Part shown: piece after piece, positions 28,736 through 37,784 of the stretch
Position numbering within the stretch: the first letter of the stretch is position 1
Layout: each line of letters opens with the position of its first letter
From: Streptomyces fumigatiscleroticus
GTDB lineage: Bacteria > Actinomycetota > Actinomycetes > Streptomycetales > Streptomycetaceae
Assembly: GCF_014647975.1 (NCBI RefSeq)
Contig: NZ_BMQF01000005.1
Location: forward strand, 1 to 64,000
DNA length: 64,000 bases
Direction: 5' to 3'
Notes under the pieces: model-generated
Databases searched by the model: none
What the model was told of the DNA's origin: nothing
What the model saw: only the letters and a program-made list of their open reading frames with translations
Position numbers and translations under genes: made by a program

Positions 28736-28981
28736 CTTTGCCTCCTCGTACGGGTCGACGTGAGCTTTGTGCCCAGTCTGGGTGTGTAGGGGGTACGGCG
28801 CACGCCGGGTACCCCGTACAAGCCATGGCGCACACCGAGTCCGTGCAGGCGGGAGGTGCCCCGGTCTCGAAGGCGGCGCAGGCCCGGCGTAACGTGGGAG
28901 CTGTCCGGACCCGCCTCCCCGGGGGACCGGTAACCGGGCAGGATGCGGGGAGAGTCCGATACGGGCGGATGGTGGAATGTG

Positions 28982-29380
28982 ATGCGGAAGCAGCGTGGCG
29001 ACGGCAACGTCCAGGTTTTCCGGATCACCGGAGCCCGGACGGGCCTCCAGGAGGACGTACGCGGGCGGCAGCGCCGGTATGTCATCTCGATGTCGCTCCG
29101 CACGGTGTCGGTGATCGCCGCGGCCGTGCTCTGGAACGTGGAACGGCACGTCGCGATCGTGGCCCTGGTGCTCGGGGCGGTTCTGCCCTATATCGCGGTG
29201 GTGATCGCCAACGCCGGCCGGGAGAACGCTCCTTCGCTGCCGTCGACGTTCGTGACGGCACCGGCGCGGCCGATGCTCACGGCGCCGCCCACGGACGGAC
29301 GGTTCACCGAACCCGTCCCCGAGGACGTCGTGTCCGACCCGGCGGCGGGCTCACGGAGTGAGTCGCGCGACCGGTCGTGA
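28982..29380 (+). CDS. DUF3099 domain membrane protein
   Basis: A 132-residue protein with the DUF3099 pattern RQRRYVISMSLRTVSVIAAA and two membrane helices (about 37-54 and 57-77), a short N-terminal cytoplasmic part (VFRITGARTGLQEDVRG) and a Pro/Ser-rich tail. ATG at 28982 is chosen; GTG at 28979 is immediately before it and equally possible. Actinobacteria-specific; function unknown. Confidence 0.82.
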   Translation: MRKQRGDGNVQVFRITGARTGLQEDVRGRQRRYVISMSLRTVSVIAAAVLWNVERHVAIVALVLGAVLPYIAVVIANAGRENAPSLPSTFVTAPARPMLTAPPTDGRFTEPVPEDVVSDPAAGSRSESRDRS

Positions 29381-29499
29381 CCGTGGTGGACCGGCCCGAG
29401 ACGGATCGGTCACCCAGCAAGCTCAAGAAAAGCTCAGATCAATCATGTTGTTCCGGTGCCGGGCGACGGGTCACCCGTGACATACTTCGTAAGCGCTCC

Positions 29500-29566
29500 G
29501 CATCCCCCGTCGGAGCGACGGACCGACGCCGGGCAGCTCCCCCCGTGGCTGCTCGGCGTCGCCTTT
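29500..29566 (+). ncRNA. possible short RNA or attenuated leader
   Basis: Between the DUF3099 gene and the small zinc-type gene there is a 14-bp stem (29524-29537 with 29548-29561) followed by CCTTTTCC, which is a good intrinsic terminator, ending only 25 bases before the GTG start at 29591. A GC-poorer stretch before it (AAGCTCAAGAAAAGCTCAG, 29420-29438) and TTGTTC...CATACT-like elements could be a promoter. Either a small RNA is made and ended here, or the downstream gene is controlled by attenuation. Ends are approximate. Confidence 0.4.
29524..29566 (+). terminator. intrinsic terminator or attenuator upstream of the 29591 gene
   Basis: A 14-bp perfect stem with one G-T pair tolerated, a ten-base loop and a T-rich tail; it stands in front of a coding start, not behind one. 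Confidence 0.7.
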
Positions 29567-29590
29567 TCCGCACAGTTGTGAGACGAACCT

Positions 29591-29842
29591 GTGAGTGACG
29601 ACACCACCCCGATCTGCTCCGCCAAGGGCTGCCGCGCCGCCGCCGAGTGGGTGCTGGCCTGGAACAACCCGAAGATCCATACGCCGGAGCGGCGCAAGAC
29701 CTGGCTGGCGTGCGAGGAGCACCGGGAGCACTTGTCCCAGTTCCTCGGCGTGCGGGGGTTCCTGAAGGACGTCGTCAGGTTCGAGGACTGGGAAGCGACC
29801 GGGGAAGCGACCGAGGGGACGCGGGGCGTGCCGCCGGCCTGA
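29591..29842 (+). CDS. small Cys/His-containing protein, unknown function
   Basis: An 83-residue protein starting with GTG at 29591. It carries CSAKGCRAAAEW (residues about 9-20), and CEEHREHLSQF (about 41-51), so C-x4-C and C-x2-H pairs could bind a metal. I know this as a conserved streptomycete protein that is sometimes labelled acetone carboxylase; nothing in the sequence supports that activity. No membrane segment. It may be controlled by the hairpin just upstream. Confidence 0.78.
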   Translation: MSDDTTPICSAKGCRAAAEWVLAWNNPKIHTPERRKTWLACEEHREHLSQFLGVRGFLKDVVRFEDWEATGEATEGTRGVPPA

Positions 29843-29856
29843 GCACCTGCGGTGGC

Positions 29857-29937
29857 GGTCCGGTGTGCGTGCGGTGCGCGTGGACCGGTGCGTCTGGTCC
29901 GGTGTGCGTGGTCCGGTGTGCGTGGTCCGGTGTGTTG
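29857..29937. repeat. 14-bp tandem repeat
   Basis: Unit GGTCCGGTGTGCGT: exact copies at 29857-29870, 29896-29909 and 29910-29923, a partial copy at 29924-29937, and diverged copies between. It lies in the gap between the small zinc-type gene and moaA. The period is twice seven, like the other arrays in this window. Confidence 0.85.
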
Positions 29938-29951
29938 TCTGCGGGTTCCTC

Positions 29952-29990
29952 GTGGCTGGTCGCGCAGTTCCCCGCGCCCCTTCGGGGCGC
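29952..29990. repeat. dispersed Streptomyces intergenic repeat
   Basis: GTGGCTGGTCGCGCAGTTCC, then CCGCGCCCC with the hairpin GCGCCCCTTCGGGGCGC. I recognise the GCGCAGTTCCCCGCGCCCCT block as very common between genes in streptomycetes. A related block (TTGGCTGATCGCGCAGTTCC) lies at 3340-3359, just before the long hairpin after the HNH gene. Confidence 0.7.
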
Positions 29991-30022
29991 TTCATCAGTT
30001 CCCTGGGCTGCTTCGGGGCGCT

Positions 30023-31012
30023 TCAGCCGCCGATCGCTGACATGGGGCGGTCCGGCTGGACGAACGACGGGTCGTCCAGGCCGGCGCCCGCCTTCTTGCC
30101 CCACATGGCCAGCCGCCAGATGCGGGCGACCTCCTCGTCGGGGGCGCCGGAGCGCAGGGCCGCACGCAGGTCGGTCTCCTCGCGGGCGAACAGACAGGTC
30201 CGGACCTGTCCGTCGGCGGTCAGCCGGGTACGGTCGCAGGCCGCGCAGAACGGGCGGGTGACGGAGGCGATGACGCCGACGCGGTGCGGTCCGCCGTCCA
30301 CGATCCAGCGCTCGGCGGGGGCCGAGCCCCGCTGTTCGGCACCCTCGGGGGCGAGCTCGAAGCGGGTGCGCAGGGAGGCCAGGATGTGTCCGGCGGTGAT
30401 CATGCCGTCGCGCTTCCAGCCGTGCTGGGCGTCCAGCGGCATCTGCTCGATGAAGCGCAGTTCGTAGTCGTGGTCCACGGCCCAGGCCAGCAGGTCGGGG
30501 GCCTCGTCGTCGTTGAGCCCCGGCATCAGGACCGAGTTGACCTTCACGGGGGTCAGGCCCGCCGCGCGGGCGGCTTCCAGACCGTCCAGGACGTCCCTGT
30601 GACGGTCCCGGCGGGTGAGGGTCTTGAAGACGTCCGGGCGCAGGGTGTCCAGCGAGACGTTGACCCGGTCCAGGCCCGCGGCCTTCAGGGCGGCGGCCGT
30701 GCGCTTCAGGCCGATGCCGTTGGTGGTCAGGGACATCCGGGGACGCGGGTCGAGGGCGGCGACGCGCTCGACGATGCCCACCAGCCCGGGGCGCAGCAGG
30801 GGCTCACCGCCGGTGAAGCGCACCTCGTCGATGCCCAGCCGGGTGACGGCGATGTTGATCAGGCGGACGATCTCGTCGTCCGTGAGCAGATCGGGCTTGG
30901 CCAGCCACTGCAAGCCCTCCTCGGGCATGCAGTAGGTGCAGCGCAGATTGCAGCGGTCGGTCAGCGAGACCCTCAGGTCGGTGGCCACTCGGCCGTAGGT
31001 GTCGATGAGCAC
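30023..31012 (-). CDS. moaA: GTP 3',8-cyclase (molybdenum cofactor synthesis)
   Basis: A 329-residue radical-SAM enzyme that, with MoaC, turns GTP into cyclic pyranopterin monophosphate. The N-terminal cluster is C21-x3-C25-x2-C28 in CNLRCTYCMP; the C-terminal cluster cysteines are in CAACDRTRLTADGQVRTC. FTGGEPLLRPG is the SAM-binding GGEP motif. It lacks the usual GG end in full: the protein ends SAIGG, which does keep the Gly-Gly tail needed for GTP chemistry. No Moco riboswitch was recognised upstream. Other moa genes are not in this window. Confidence 0.95.
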   Translation of the reverse strand: MLIDTYGRVATDLRVSLTDRCNLRCTYCMPEEGLQWLAKPDLLTDDEIVRLINIAVTRLGIDEVRFTGGEPLLRPGLVGIVERVAALDPRPRMSLTTNGIGLKRTAAALKAAGLDRVNVSLDTLRPDVFKTLTRRDRHRDVLDGLEAARAAGLTPVKVNSVLMPGLNDDEAPDLLAWAVDHDYELRFIEQMPLDAQHGWKRDGMITAGHILASLRTRFELAPEGAEQRGSAPAERWIVDGGPHRVGVIASVTRPFCAACDRTRLTADGQVRTCLFAREETDLRAALRSGAPDEEVARIWRLAMWGKKAGAGLDDPSFVQPDRPMSAIGG

Positions 31013-31122
31013 GTGGGCCCCCTCCCTCGACGCGGATCGGTGCGGAGCGCTCCCACCCCGACACCTGCGAGCCTACGTGACGTCGCTGACAACGAGCAGC
31101 GGCCCGGTTCCACGAGCGAGGC

Positions 31123-31167
31123 GCGGCCGCGTCGTAGGGACCTACAGGGCGCCTGCGACGCGGCCGC
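31123..31167 (-). terminator. terminator after the acetate symporter gene
   Basis: A 16-bp stem (31123-31138 with 31152-31167, one G-T pair) in the gap between the symporter stop and moaA, both read leftward. Confidence 0.75.
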
Positions 31168-31184
31168 TCGAACGGGGGGGGTGC

Positions 31185-32810
31185 TCAGTGGGCGCCGGTG
31201 CCGGTCAGGGACCGGACCTCCAGCTCAGCGTACTTGCCGGCGTCCGGCTGTTCCTTGGACAGCAGGGTGCCGAGCCAGCCCAGCAGGAAGCCGACCGGGA
31301 TGGAGATCAGCCCGGGGTTCTCCAGCGGGAACCAGTGGAAGTCGACGTCCGGGAACATCGACGTCTCCTTGCCGGAGACGACCGGCGAGAAGAGCACCAG
31401 GCCGACCGCCGCGACCAGGCCGCCGTAGATCGACCACAGGGCTCCCTGGGTGGTGAACCGCTTCCAGAAGAGGCTGTAGAGGATGGTCGGCAGGTTGGCG
31501 GAGGCCGCGACCGCGAAGGCCAGGGCGACCAGGCCGGCGACGTTCAGATCGCGGGCCAGGGCGCCCAGCACGATGGAGACGGCGCCGATGCCGACGGTCG
31601 CCCAGCGGGCGGCGTTGATCTCCTGCTTCTCGTCGGCCTGCCCCTTCTTGATGACGTTGGCGTAGATGTCGTGGGCGAAGGACGAGGAGGAGGCCAGGGT
31701 GAGGCCCGCGACGACCGCGAGGATGGTGGCGAAGGCGACCGCCGAGATGCTGGCCAGCAGGATCGCGCCCCAGTTGGAGTCGGTGCCGCCCAGGTGCAGG
31801 GCGAGCAGCGGGGCGGCGGTGTTGCCGGCCTTGTTGGAGGCGATGATCTCGTCCGGCTTGATCAGCGCGGCGGCGCCGAAGCCGAGGGCGAGGGTCATCA
31901 GGTAGAAGGCGCCGATCAGGCCGATCGCCCAGATGACCGACTTACGGGCGGCCTTGGCGGTCGGCACCGTGTAGAAGCGGATCAGGATGTGCGGCAGGCC
32001 GGCGGTGCCGAGCACCAGGGCGATGCCGAGGGAGAGGAAGTCCAGCTTGGTGGTGCCGGTGGCGCCGTACTTCAGGCCGGGCTCCAGGAAGGCGGCGCCC
32101 TTGCCGCTCTGCTCGGCGGCGCTGCCCAGCAGGTCGGAGATGTTGAAGTCGAACTTCAGCAGGACCAGGAAGGTGAGCAGCAGGGCGCCCGCCATCAGCA
32201 GCACGGCCTTGACCATCTGCACCCAGGTGGTGCCCTTCATGCCGCCGATGGTGACGTACACGATCATCAGCACGCCGACCAGCGCCACGATGCCGATCTT
32301 GCCGCCGTCGCTGGTGATGCCGAGCAGCAGCGAGACCAGAACGCCGGCGCCCGCCATCTGGGCCAGCAGGTAGAAGATCGACACGACGATGGTGGAGGTG
32401 CCGGCGGCGGTGCGCACCGGGCGCTGCCGCATGCGGTACGCCAGCACGTCGCCCATGGTGTAGCGGCCGGAGTTGCGCAGCGGCTCGGCGACCAGCAGCA
32501 GGGCGACCAGCCAGGCCACCAGGAAGCCGATGGAGTACAGGAAGCCGTCGTAGCCGAAGAGGGCGATGGCGCCCGCGATGCCGAGGAAGGACGCGGCGGA
32601 CATGTAGTCGCCGGAGACGGCCAGTCCGTTCTGGAAGCCGGTGAACTGCCGTCCGCCGGCGTAGAAGTCGGCGGCGTCCCTGGTCTGGCGGCCGGCCCAG
32701 ACGGTGATGACGAGGGTGGCGAGGACGAACACCGCGAAGAGGCTGATGATCAGCGGCCGGTGCTCGCTTGCCTCCCCCGCGGCCAGGATCGTCTGCTGGG
32801 CGGGGCTCAT
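31185..32810 (-). CDS. cation/acetate symporter (ActP-like sodium:solute symporter)
   Basis: A 541-residue SSS-family transporter with about 13 membrane helices. The ActP pattern is clear: TRDAADFYAGGRQFTGFQNG, AVSGDYMSAASFLGIAGAIA, and GTAGLPHILIRFYTVP. It probably imports acetate or related short acids with sodium. ATG at 32810 overlaps the stop of the upstream DUF485 gene (ATGA), a conserved pairing (yjcH-actP in E. coli). A strong hairpin follows. The gene has no visible linked acetyl-CoA synthetase. Confidence 0.93.
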   Translation of the reverse strand: MSPAQQTILAAGEASEHRPLIISLFAVFVLATLVITVWAGRQTRDAADFYAGGRQFTGFQNGLAVSGDYMSAASFLGIAGAIALFGYDGFLYSIGFLVAWLVALLLVAEPLRNSGRYTMGDVLAYRMRQRPVRTAAGTSTIVVSIFYLLAQMAGAGVLVSLLLGITSDGGKIGIVALVGVLMIVYVTIGGMKGTTWVQMVKAVLLMAGALLLTFLVLLKFDFNISDLLGSAAEQSGKGAAFLEPGLKYGATGTTKLDFLSLGIALVLGTAGLPHILIRFYTVPTAKAARKSVIWAIGLIGAFYLMTLALGFGAAALIKPDEIIASNKAGNTAAPLLALHLGGTDSNWGAILLASISAVAFATILAVVAGLTLASSSSFAHDIYANVIKKGQADEKQEINAARWATVGIGAVSIVLGALARDLNVAGLVALAFAVAASANLPTILYSLFWKRFTTQGALWSIYGGLVAAVGLVLFSPVVSGKETSMFPDVDFHWFPLENPGLISIPVGFLLGWLGTLLSKEQPDAGKYAELEVRSLTGTGAH

Positions 32811-33163
32811 TCGGCGCCCTCCATCCGGGACTTGATGGCTTCGGCCTTCGGGTCGAGCTGTGCGGCGGCGTGGCGCGCGTACCACCAGGCGATGAGGAAG
32901 GTGGTGACGAACTGGGCCAGGCCCAGGACCAGGGCGACGTTGATGTTGCCGAACACCTTGGTGCCCATGAAGTCGCCGGCGTAGTTCGACAGCAGCACGT
33001 ACAGCAGGTACCAGGCCACGAAGGCGATGGTCAGCGGGAAGGCGAAGGAGCGGAAGGAGCGGCGCAGTTCAGTGAACTCCGCGCTCTGCTGCACCTCGGC
33101 GAACTCCTCGGCGGAGGGGAGCCGGTGTTGCTCTTTCGAGGGGGGCGGTGCGTCGGTGGCCAC
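32807..33163 (-). CDS. DUF485 membrane protein (YjcH-like, partner of ActP)
   Basis: A 118-residue protein with two membrane helices (about 43-63 and 78-100) and the DUF485 pattern RSFRSFAFPLTIAFVAWYLLYVLL. The GTG at 33163 is chosen because GAGGAGA precedes it; an ATG at 33187 would add eight residues but has a poor site. It is the first gene of the DUF485-symporter pair, coupled by a four-base overlap. Confidence 0.9.
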   Translation of the reverse strand: MATDAPPPSKEQHRLPSAEEFAEVQQSAEFTELRRSFRSFAFPLTIAFVAWYLLYVLLSNYAGDFMGTKVFGNINVALVLGLAQFVTTFLIAWWYARHAAAQLDPKAEAIKSRMEGAE

Positions 33164-33434
33164 GGAGTCTCCTCGTACGGCGGACATGACTTCTCAGACC
33201 TCACAGTGACGTGGATCGGGGGGCACGAACGTGCTCGGGCTCCCTGTTCAACGTCACGGCGCCGCTTCAGGAGCGGTTCAACTCCCTTCGGCACTTTCCG
33301 AAGTCACCTCCGGTAGCTCATTGCTGGCCAGCGACTTCGGGAGATAGCTTCGCCCTGCACCACCCGTCATGTACCTGCCCGAGCGCCATCTGTGTCTCGG
33401 GCCGGTGTCGTTTTCCGGATGATGTGGAGACCCC

Positions 33435-34982
33435 ATGGCTCATCTGCCTTCCAGACACCGCCTCGCCCTCGCCGTGCCCGCCGTGCTGTCGCTGACCGTC
33501 TCGCTCGGCTTCCTGCCCGCGACGGCGTCGGCCGCCCCCCGCGCGGAGGCGGCACAGGCCGCGAAGACGGCACAGGCCGCGGACGCGCCGAATCTGGCGT
33601 ACGTCGTCAACACCTCGACGGACCACCGCACGATCGCGTCCGTGAAGAAGGCGATAGCCGCGGCCGGCGGCAGCGTCGTGGAGACGTACGACAGGATCGG
33701 TGTGATCGTCGTCCGCTCGGCCAACCCGGACTTCGGACGGCAGATACGCACGGTGCGCGGGGTGCGGTCGGCGGGCGCCACCCGCACCTCTGCGCTGAGG
33801 GCCGCGGGGACGACGGACGAGGGCGCGGCCCAGCTGCTGTCCGGGGCGCAGGCGGCGAGGACGGCGAGCGCCTCGGCCGCGGCGGGCGCGAGCGAGCCCC
33901 TGGAGGCGGATCAGTGGGACCTCCGCGCGATAGGCGCCGACAAGGCCGCGAAGATCAACCCGGGCAGCCGCAAGGTGACCGTCGCCGTGATCGACACCGG
34001 CGTCGACGACACCCACCCGGACCTGGCCCCCAACTTCTCCGCCGCCCAGTCCGCGAACTGCGTCGGCGGCAAGGCGGACACCAGCGAGGGCGCCTGGCGC
34101 CCGTACAACCCCACCGAGGACTACCACGGCACCCATGTGGCCGGTGAGATCGCCGCGGCCCGCAACGGCGTCGGAGTCGCCGGTGTCGCCCCCGGTGTCA
34201 AGGTCGCCGCCATCAAGGTGAGCGACCCCGATGACGGCCTCTTCTACCCGGAGAACGTCGTCTGCGCCTTCGTGTTCGCCGCCGACCACGGCGTCGAGAT
34301 CACGAACAACAGCTACTACGTGGACCCCTGGCTGTACAACTGCGTGGACGACCCCGACCAGCGGGCCATCGTCGACGCGGTCAACCGGGCCCAGCTGTAC
34401 GCCCAGAAGAAGGGCACCCTGAACCTCGCGTCGGCGGGCAACTCCAACGACGACCTCGACTCCGACGCGATCGTGGACGACTCCAGCCCCGACGACTCCA
34501 CCCCCGTCCCGCGCACCGTCGACCCCCACGAGTGCTTCGACGTGCCGACCCAGCTGCCGGGCGTCGTCACGGTCAGCGCGACGGGCGTGAACAGCCTCAA
34601 GTCGTACTACTCCTCCTACGGCAAGGGCGTCATCGACGTCGCGGCGCCGGGCGGCGACCGGCTCTACCAGATTCCGGACACGCCCTCGAAGGACGGCCGC
34701 ATCCTGTCCACCATGCCGAACGGCCAGTACGCCTTCCTCCAGGGCACCTCGATGGCCTCCCCGCACGCCGCCGGTGTCGCCGCGCTGCTGAAGTCCGCGC
34801 ACCCGCATGCCACCCCGGCCCAGCTCCAGGCCCTCCTCAAGGCCCAGGCCGACAACCCGGGCTGCCCCGTCTCCTACGACCAGAACGGCGACGGCACGCA
34901 GGACGCGGTGTGCGAGGGCGGCAGGCGCGTCAACGGCTTCTACGGCGCCGGCATCGTCGACGCCCTCCGCGCGGTCAAGTGA
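33435..34982 (+). CDS. secreted subtilisin-like serine protease (S8), copy 1
   Basis: A 515-residue pre-pro-protease. Signal peptide about 1-33 (ending TASAAP), an I9-type propeptide (about 53-118: LAYVVN...AAGGSVVETYDRIGVIVV), and an S8 domain with D in VAVIDTGVDDTHPD, H in YHGTHVAGEIAA, the oxyanion asparagine in ITNNSYY, and S in GTSMASPHAAG. Three cysteines near the substrate side are shared with copy 2. It lies 66 bases upstream of a paralogue on the same strand, so both may share a message. Likely acts outside the cell on proteins during growth or development. Confidence 0.93.
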   Translation: MAHLPSRHRLALAVPAVLSLTVSLGFLPATASAAPRAEAAQAAKTAQAADAPNLAYVVNTSTDHRTIASVKKAIAAAGGSVVETYDRIGVIVVRSANPDFGRQIRTVRGVRSAGATRTSALRAAGTTDEGAAQLLSGAQAARTASASAAAGASEPLEADQWDLRAIGADKAAKINPGSRKVTVAVIDTGVDDTHPDLAPNFSAAQSANCVGGKADTSEGAWRPYNPTEDYHGTHVAGEIAAARNGVGVAGVAPGVKVAAIKVSDPDDGLFYPENVVCAFVFAADHGVEITNNSYYVDPWLYNCVDDPDQRAIVDAVNRAQLYAQKKGTLNLASAGNSNDDLDSDAIVDDSSPDDSTPVPRTVDPHECFDVPTQLPGVVTVSATGVNSLKSYYSSYGKGVIDVAAPGGDRLYQIPDTPSKDGRILSTMPNGQYAFLQGTSMASPHAAGVAALLKSAHPHATPAQLQALLKAQADNPGCPVSYDQNGDGTQDAVCEGGRRVNGFYGAGIVDALRAVK

Positions 34983-35048
34983 TCCGCGGCTGACCGGACT
35001 TCCCGCACGGCCCGCCCGCTCACGCGAACGAAACGGAGAGAGTGACCC

Positions 35049-36578
35049 ATGACAAGGCCTCACCCGCGCCACCGCCGCGCGGTGGCGATCCCGGCCGGTA
35101 TGGCCATGGCCACGGCCCTCGCGTTCCTGCCCGGCATCACGGCCGCCGCCGCGGACGCCCCGACGGCCACCGCTTCCACGGCCACCGCCGACGCGGCCTC
35201 GCTCAGCTACGTCGTCAACGTCCGGTCCGGACACGCCCCTTCGGCCAAGGTGAGGAAGGCCATAGCCGACGCCGGCGGCACGATCGTGACGTCGTACGAC
35301 CGGATCGGCGTGATCGTCGTCCACTCGGCGAACCCGGACTTCGGACGGCGGATACGCACGGTGCGCGGCGTGGAGTCGGCCGGCGCCACCCGCACCGCAC
35401 CGCTGCCCTCCGCGTCCACCACCGACATGGGCACCCCCCAGGCGCTCAGCGCCCAGGAGGTGGCCGCCGCCGAGGCCGCCGGCGGGCAGGACCCGCTGGA
35501 GTCCCTCCAGTGGGATCTGCCCGCCATCAAGGCGGACAAGGCGCACGAGAAGTCGCTCGGCAGCAGCAGGGTGACGGTCGCCGTGATCGACAGCGGCGTC
35601 GACGACACCCACCCCGACATCGCGCCCAACTTCGACCGGGCCGCCTCCGTCAACTGCGTCTCCGGCAAGCCGGACACCACCGACGGCGCCTGGCGGCCCA
35701 CCGCGGAGGAGAGCCCGCACGGCACGCACGTGGCCGGTGAGATCGCCGCCGCCAGGAATGGCATCGGCATGACGGGCGTCGCGCCCGGGGTGAAGGTGGC
35801 CGGCATCAAGGTGGCCACGGCCTCGGGCTACTTCTACACCGAGGCCGTGGTGTGCGGCTTCATGTGGGCGGCCGAGCACGGCGTCGACGTCACGAACAAC
35901 AGCTATTACACCGACCCCTGGTACTTCAACTGCAAGGACGACCCGGACCAGAAGGCGCTGGTCGAGGCCGTCTCCCGGGCCTCGCGGTACGCGGAGAAGA
36001 AGGGCGCGGTCAACGTCGCCGCGGCCGGCAACGAGAACTACGACCTCGCGGCCGACGAGATCACCGACCCGGCCTCGCCGAACGACTCCACGGCCACGGA
36101 GCGGGTGATCGACCCGTCCGAGTGCTACGACATCCCGACCCAGCTGCCGGGTGTCGTGACGGTCGCCGCGACCGGCGCCGAGGGCATCAAGTCGTCCTTC
36201 TCCAACCACGGCCTGGGCGTCGTCGACATCGCCGCGCCCGGCGGCGACTCGACGGCCTACCAGACGCCCGCGCCGCCCGCGGCCAGCGGCCTGATCCTGG
36301 GCACGCTGCCCGGCGGCAAGTGGGGCTACATGGCCGGTACGTCGATGGCCTCGCCGCATGTCGCGGGCGTCGCCGCCCTGATCAAGTCGACGCACCCGCA
36401 CGCCTCCCCCGCCCTGGTGAAGGCCCTGCTGTACGCCGAGGCCGACGCCACACCGTGCACCGAGCCGTACGACATCAACGGCGACGGCAAGGTCGACGCG
36501 GTGTGCGAGGGCTCCACGAACCTCAACGGGTTCTACGGCCGGGGCATCGCCGACGCGCTGGACGCGGTGACCAGGTAG
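35049..36578 (+). CDS. secreted subtilisin-like serine protease (S8), copy 2
   Basis: A 509-residue paralogue of the preceding gene: signal peptide about 1-37, I9 propeptide (LSYVVN...ADAGGTIVTSYDRIGVIVV), and catalytic D in VAVIDSGVDDTHPD, H in PHGTHVAGEIAA, S in GTSMASPHVAG. The two proteins align along their full length, including the C-terminal block with DINGDGKVDAVCEGSTNLNG versus DQNGDGTQDAVCEGGRRVNG, which shows a local tandem duplication with later divergence. GGAGAG precedes the ATG. Confidence 0.93.
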   Translation: MTRPHPRHRRAVAIPAGMAMATALAFLPGITAAAADAPTATASTATADAASLSYVVNVRSGHAPSAKVRKAIADAGGTIVTSYDRIGVIVVHSANPDFGRRIRTVRGVESAGATRTAPLPSASTTDMGTPQALSAQEVAAAEAAGGQDPLESLQWDLPAIKADKAHEKSLGSSRVTVAVIDSGVDDTHPDIAPNFDRAASVNCVSGKPDTTDGAWRPTAEESPHGTHVAGEIAAARNGIGMTGVAPGVKVAGIKVATASGYFYTEAVVCGFMWAAEHGVDVTNNSYYTDPWYFNCKDDPDQKALVEAVSRASRYAEKKGAVNVAAAGNENYDLAADEITDPASPNDSTATERVIDPSECYDIPTQLPGVVTVAATGAEGIKSSFSNHGLGVVDIAAPGGDSTAYQTPAPPAASGLILGTLPGGKWGYMAGTSMASPHVAGVAALIKSTHPHASPALVKALLYAEADATPCTEPYDINGDGKVDAVCEGSTNLNGFYGRGIADALDAVTR

Positions 36579-36770
36579 GCGCCACGCGCGCGTGCAGGGC
36601 CGGGCGGGCACACCCGCCCGGCCCGCTCCGTTCCCGCGGCCGTCCGCCCGGCGGGGCGTCCGGTGATGAGTCCCCGGGGCCGGTCCGGACGTACTGGTGG
36701 ACGGAACGCCGTACCGCCAGTTGTTCTCCTTGACTTGCCCGGTTCTGCGGCGGCTGGTGAAGATCTTGGG

Positions 36771-37784
36771 GTGACCTTGATACGACCCCCCTCCGAGGTG
36801 ACCGGCGCGAGCGGGCCCGCCCGGCGCCCCGGGGCCGGCCGTGCCACGGCCGTGCTCGTGCTGATGGCGCTGGCCGCGCTGGTACCGCTGCTCGGCCCGT
36901 CCGCCGCCCTGCACGGCACCGGGGAGGCCGCCCCTCCGGGCGTGGGCGGGATCGCCCTGCTGCGCGCGGTGCTCTTCGCGGCGCTGTCCGTCCCGGTCGG
37001 CGAGGTGTTCGTCGACCGGCTGGCCCGCGCCCTTCCCGGCGCCCCGGCTCGGGCGCCCCGCAGCTGGTCCCCGTACGCGGCCGCGGCCGGTTTCGTCGCG
37101 GCGCTCTGTCTCGCCGCGGTCGTGGCCGCCGGCAACGACGTGCCGCACGGCCTGGCCGACATCGACGTCGGCGGCCTGTACCGGTCCCGTGAGGGCACGC
37201 TGGCGCTGCTGGAGGTCAACGCCTTCCTCCTGGCCGGCCTGTGCGCCGTGTCGAGCCGGCCCGCCGTCCAGGCGTGGCCGCTGGCCGCGGTGGTCGTCGC
37301 GGAGGCCCTGCGCGCGCATCCCACGACCGAGCACAGCCCGCTGACCGGCTCCGGGCTGACCTTGCTGCACCTGACCTGTGCCGCCCTGTGGGCGGGCGGT
37401 CTGCTGCACGCGCTGCGGAGGATACGGCGGTGGCGGGGCTCCGACGCCGGTGCCGGTGCCGCCCTGCTGGGCCGCTACGCGCGCGTGGCGGCCGTGCTGC
37501 TCGCCGCCATCACGGCGACAGGAGTGTGCAGCTCGCTGCGCCGGATGCCGCCGGACACGATCCTGGAGCAGCTGACGGACACGGCCTACGGACGCGCTCT
37601 GCTGGCCAAGGTGCTCCTGGTGGCGGCCGTCGCCGTGCTCGCCCTGTGGGCGCGGATCCGGCTGGGCCGCGCCACCGACCCGCTGGCCGCCTGCACTCCC
37701 GCGCGCGCGGAGGTCGTCGCTCTGGGAGCGGTGGTCGCGGTGTCGGGGCTGCTGACGGCACTGCCGCTGCCGATCCGCTGGTGA
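36771..37784 (+). CDS. CopD-like membrane protein
   Basis: A 337-residue integral membrane protein with about eight helices. The C-terminal half has the CopD pattern: LTLLHLTCAALWAGGLLHAL, ALLGRYARVAAVLLAAITATG, and TAYGRALLAKVLLVAAV. CopD proteins take part in copper import or tolerance. The GTG at 36771 is chosen because upstream codons add a polar leader; no ribosome site is seen, so the message may be leaderless. The last codon abuts alcohol-dehydrogenase debris on the other strand, so the stop region may be a recombination join. Confidence 0.8.
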   Translation: MTLIRPPSEVTGASGPARRPGAGRATAVLVLMALAALVPLLGPSAALHGTGEAAPPGVGGIALLRAVLFAALSVPVGEVFVDRLARALPGAPARAPRSWSPYAAAAGFVAALCLAAVVAAGNDVPHGLADIDVGGLYRSREGTLALLEVNAFLLAGLCAVSSRPAVQAWPLAAVVVAEALRAHPTTEHSPLTGSGLTLLHLTCAALWAGGLLHALRRIRRWRGSDAGAGAALLGRYARVAAVLLAAITATGVCSSLRRMPPDTILEQLTDTAYGRALLAKVLLVAAVAVLALWARIRLGRATDPLAACTPARAEVVALGAVVAVSGLLTALPLPIRW

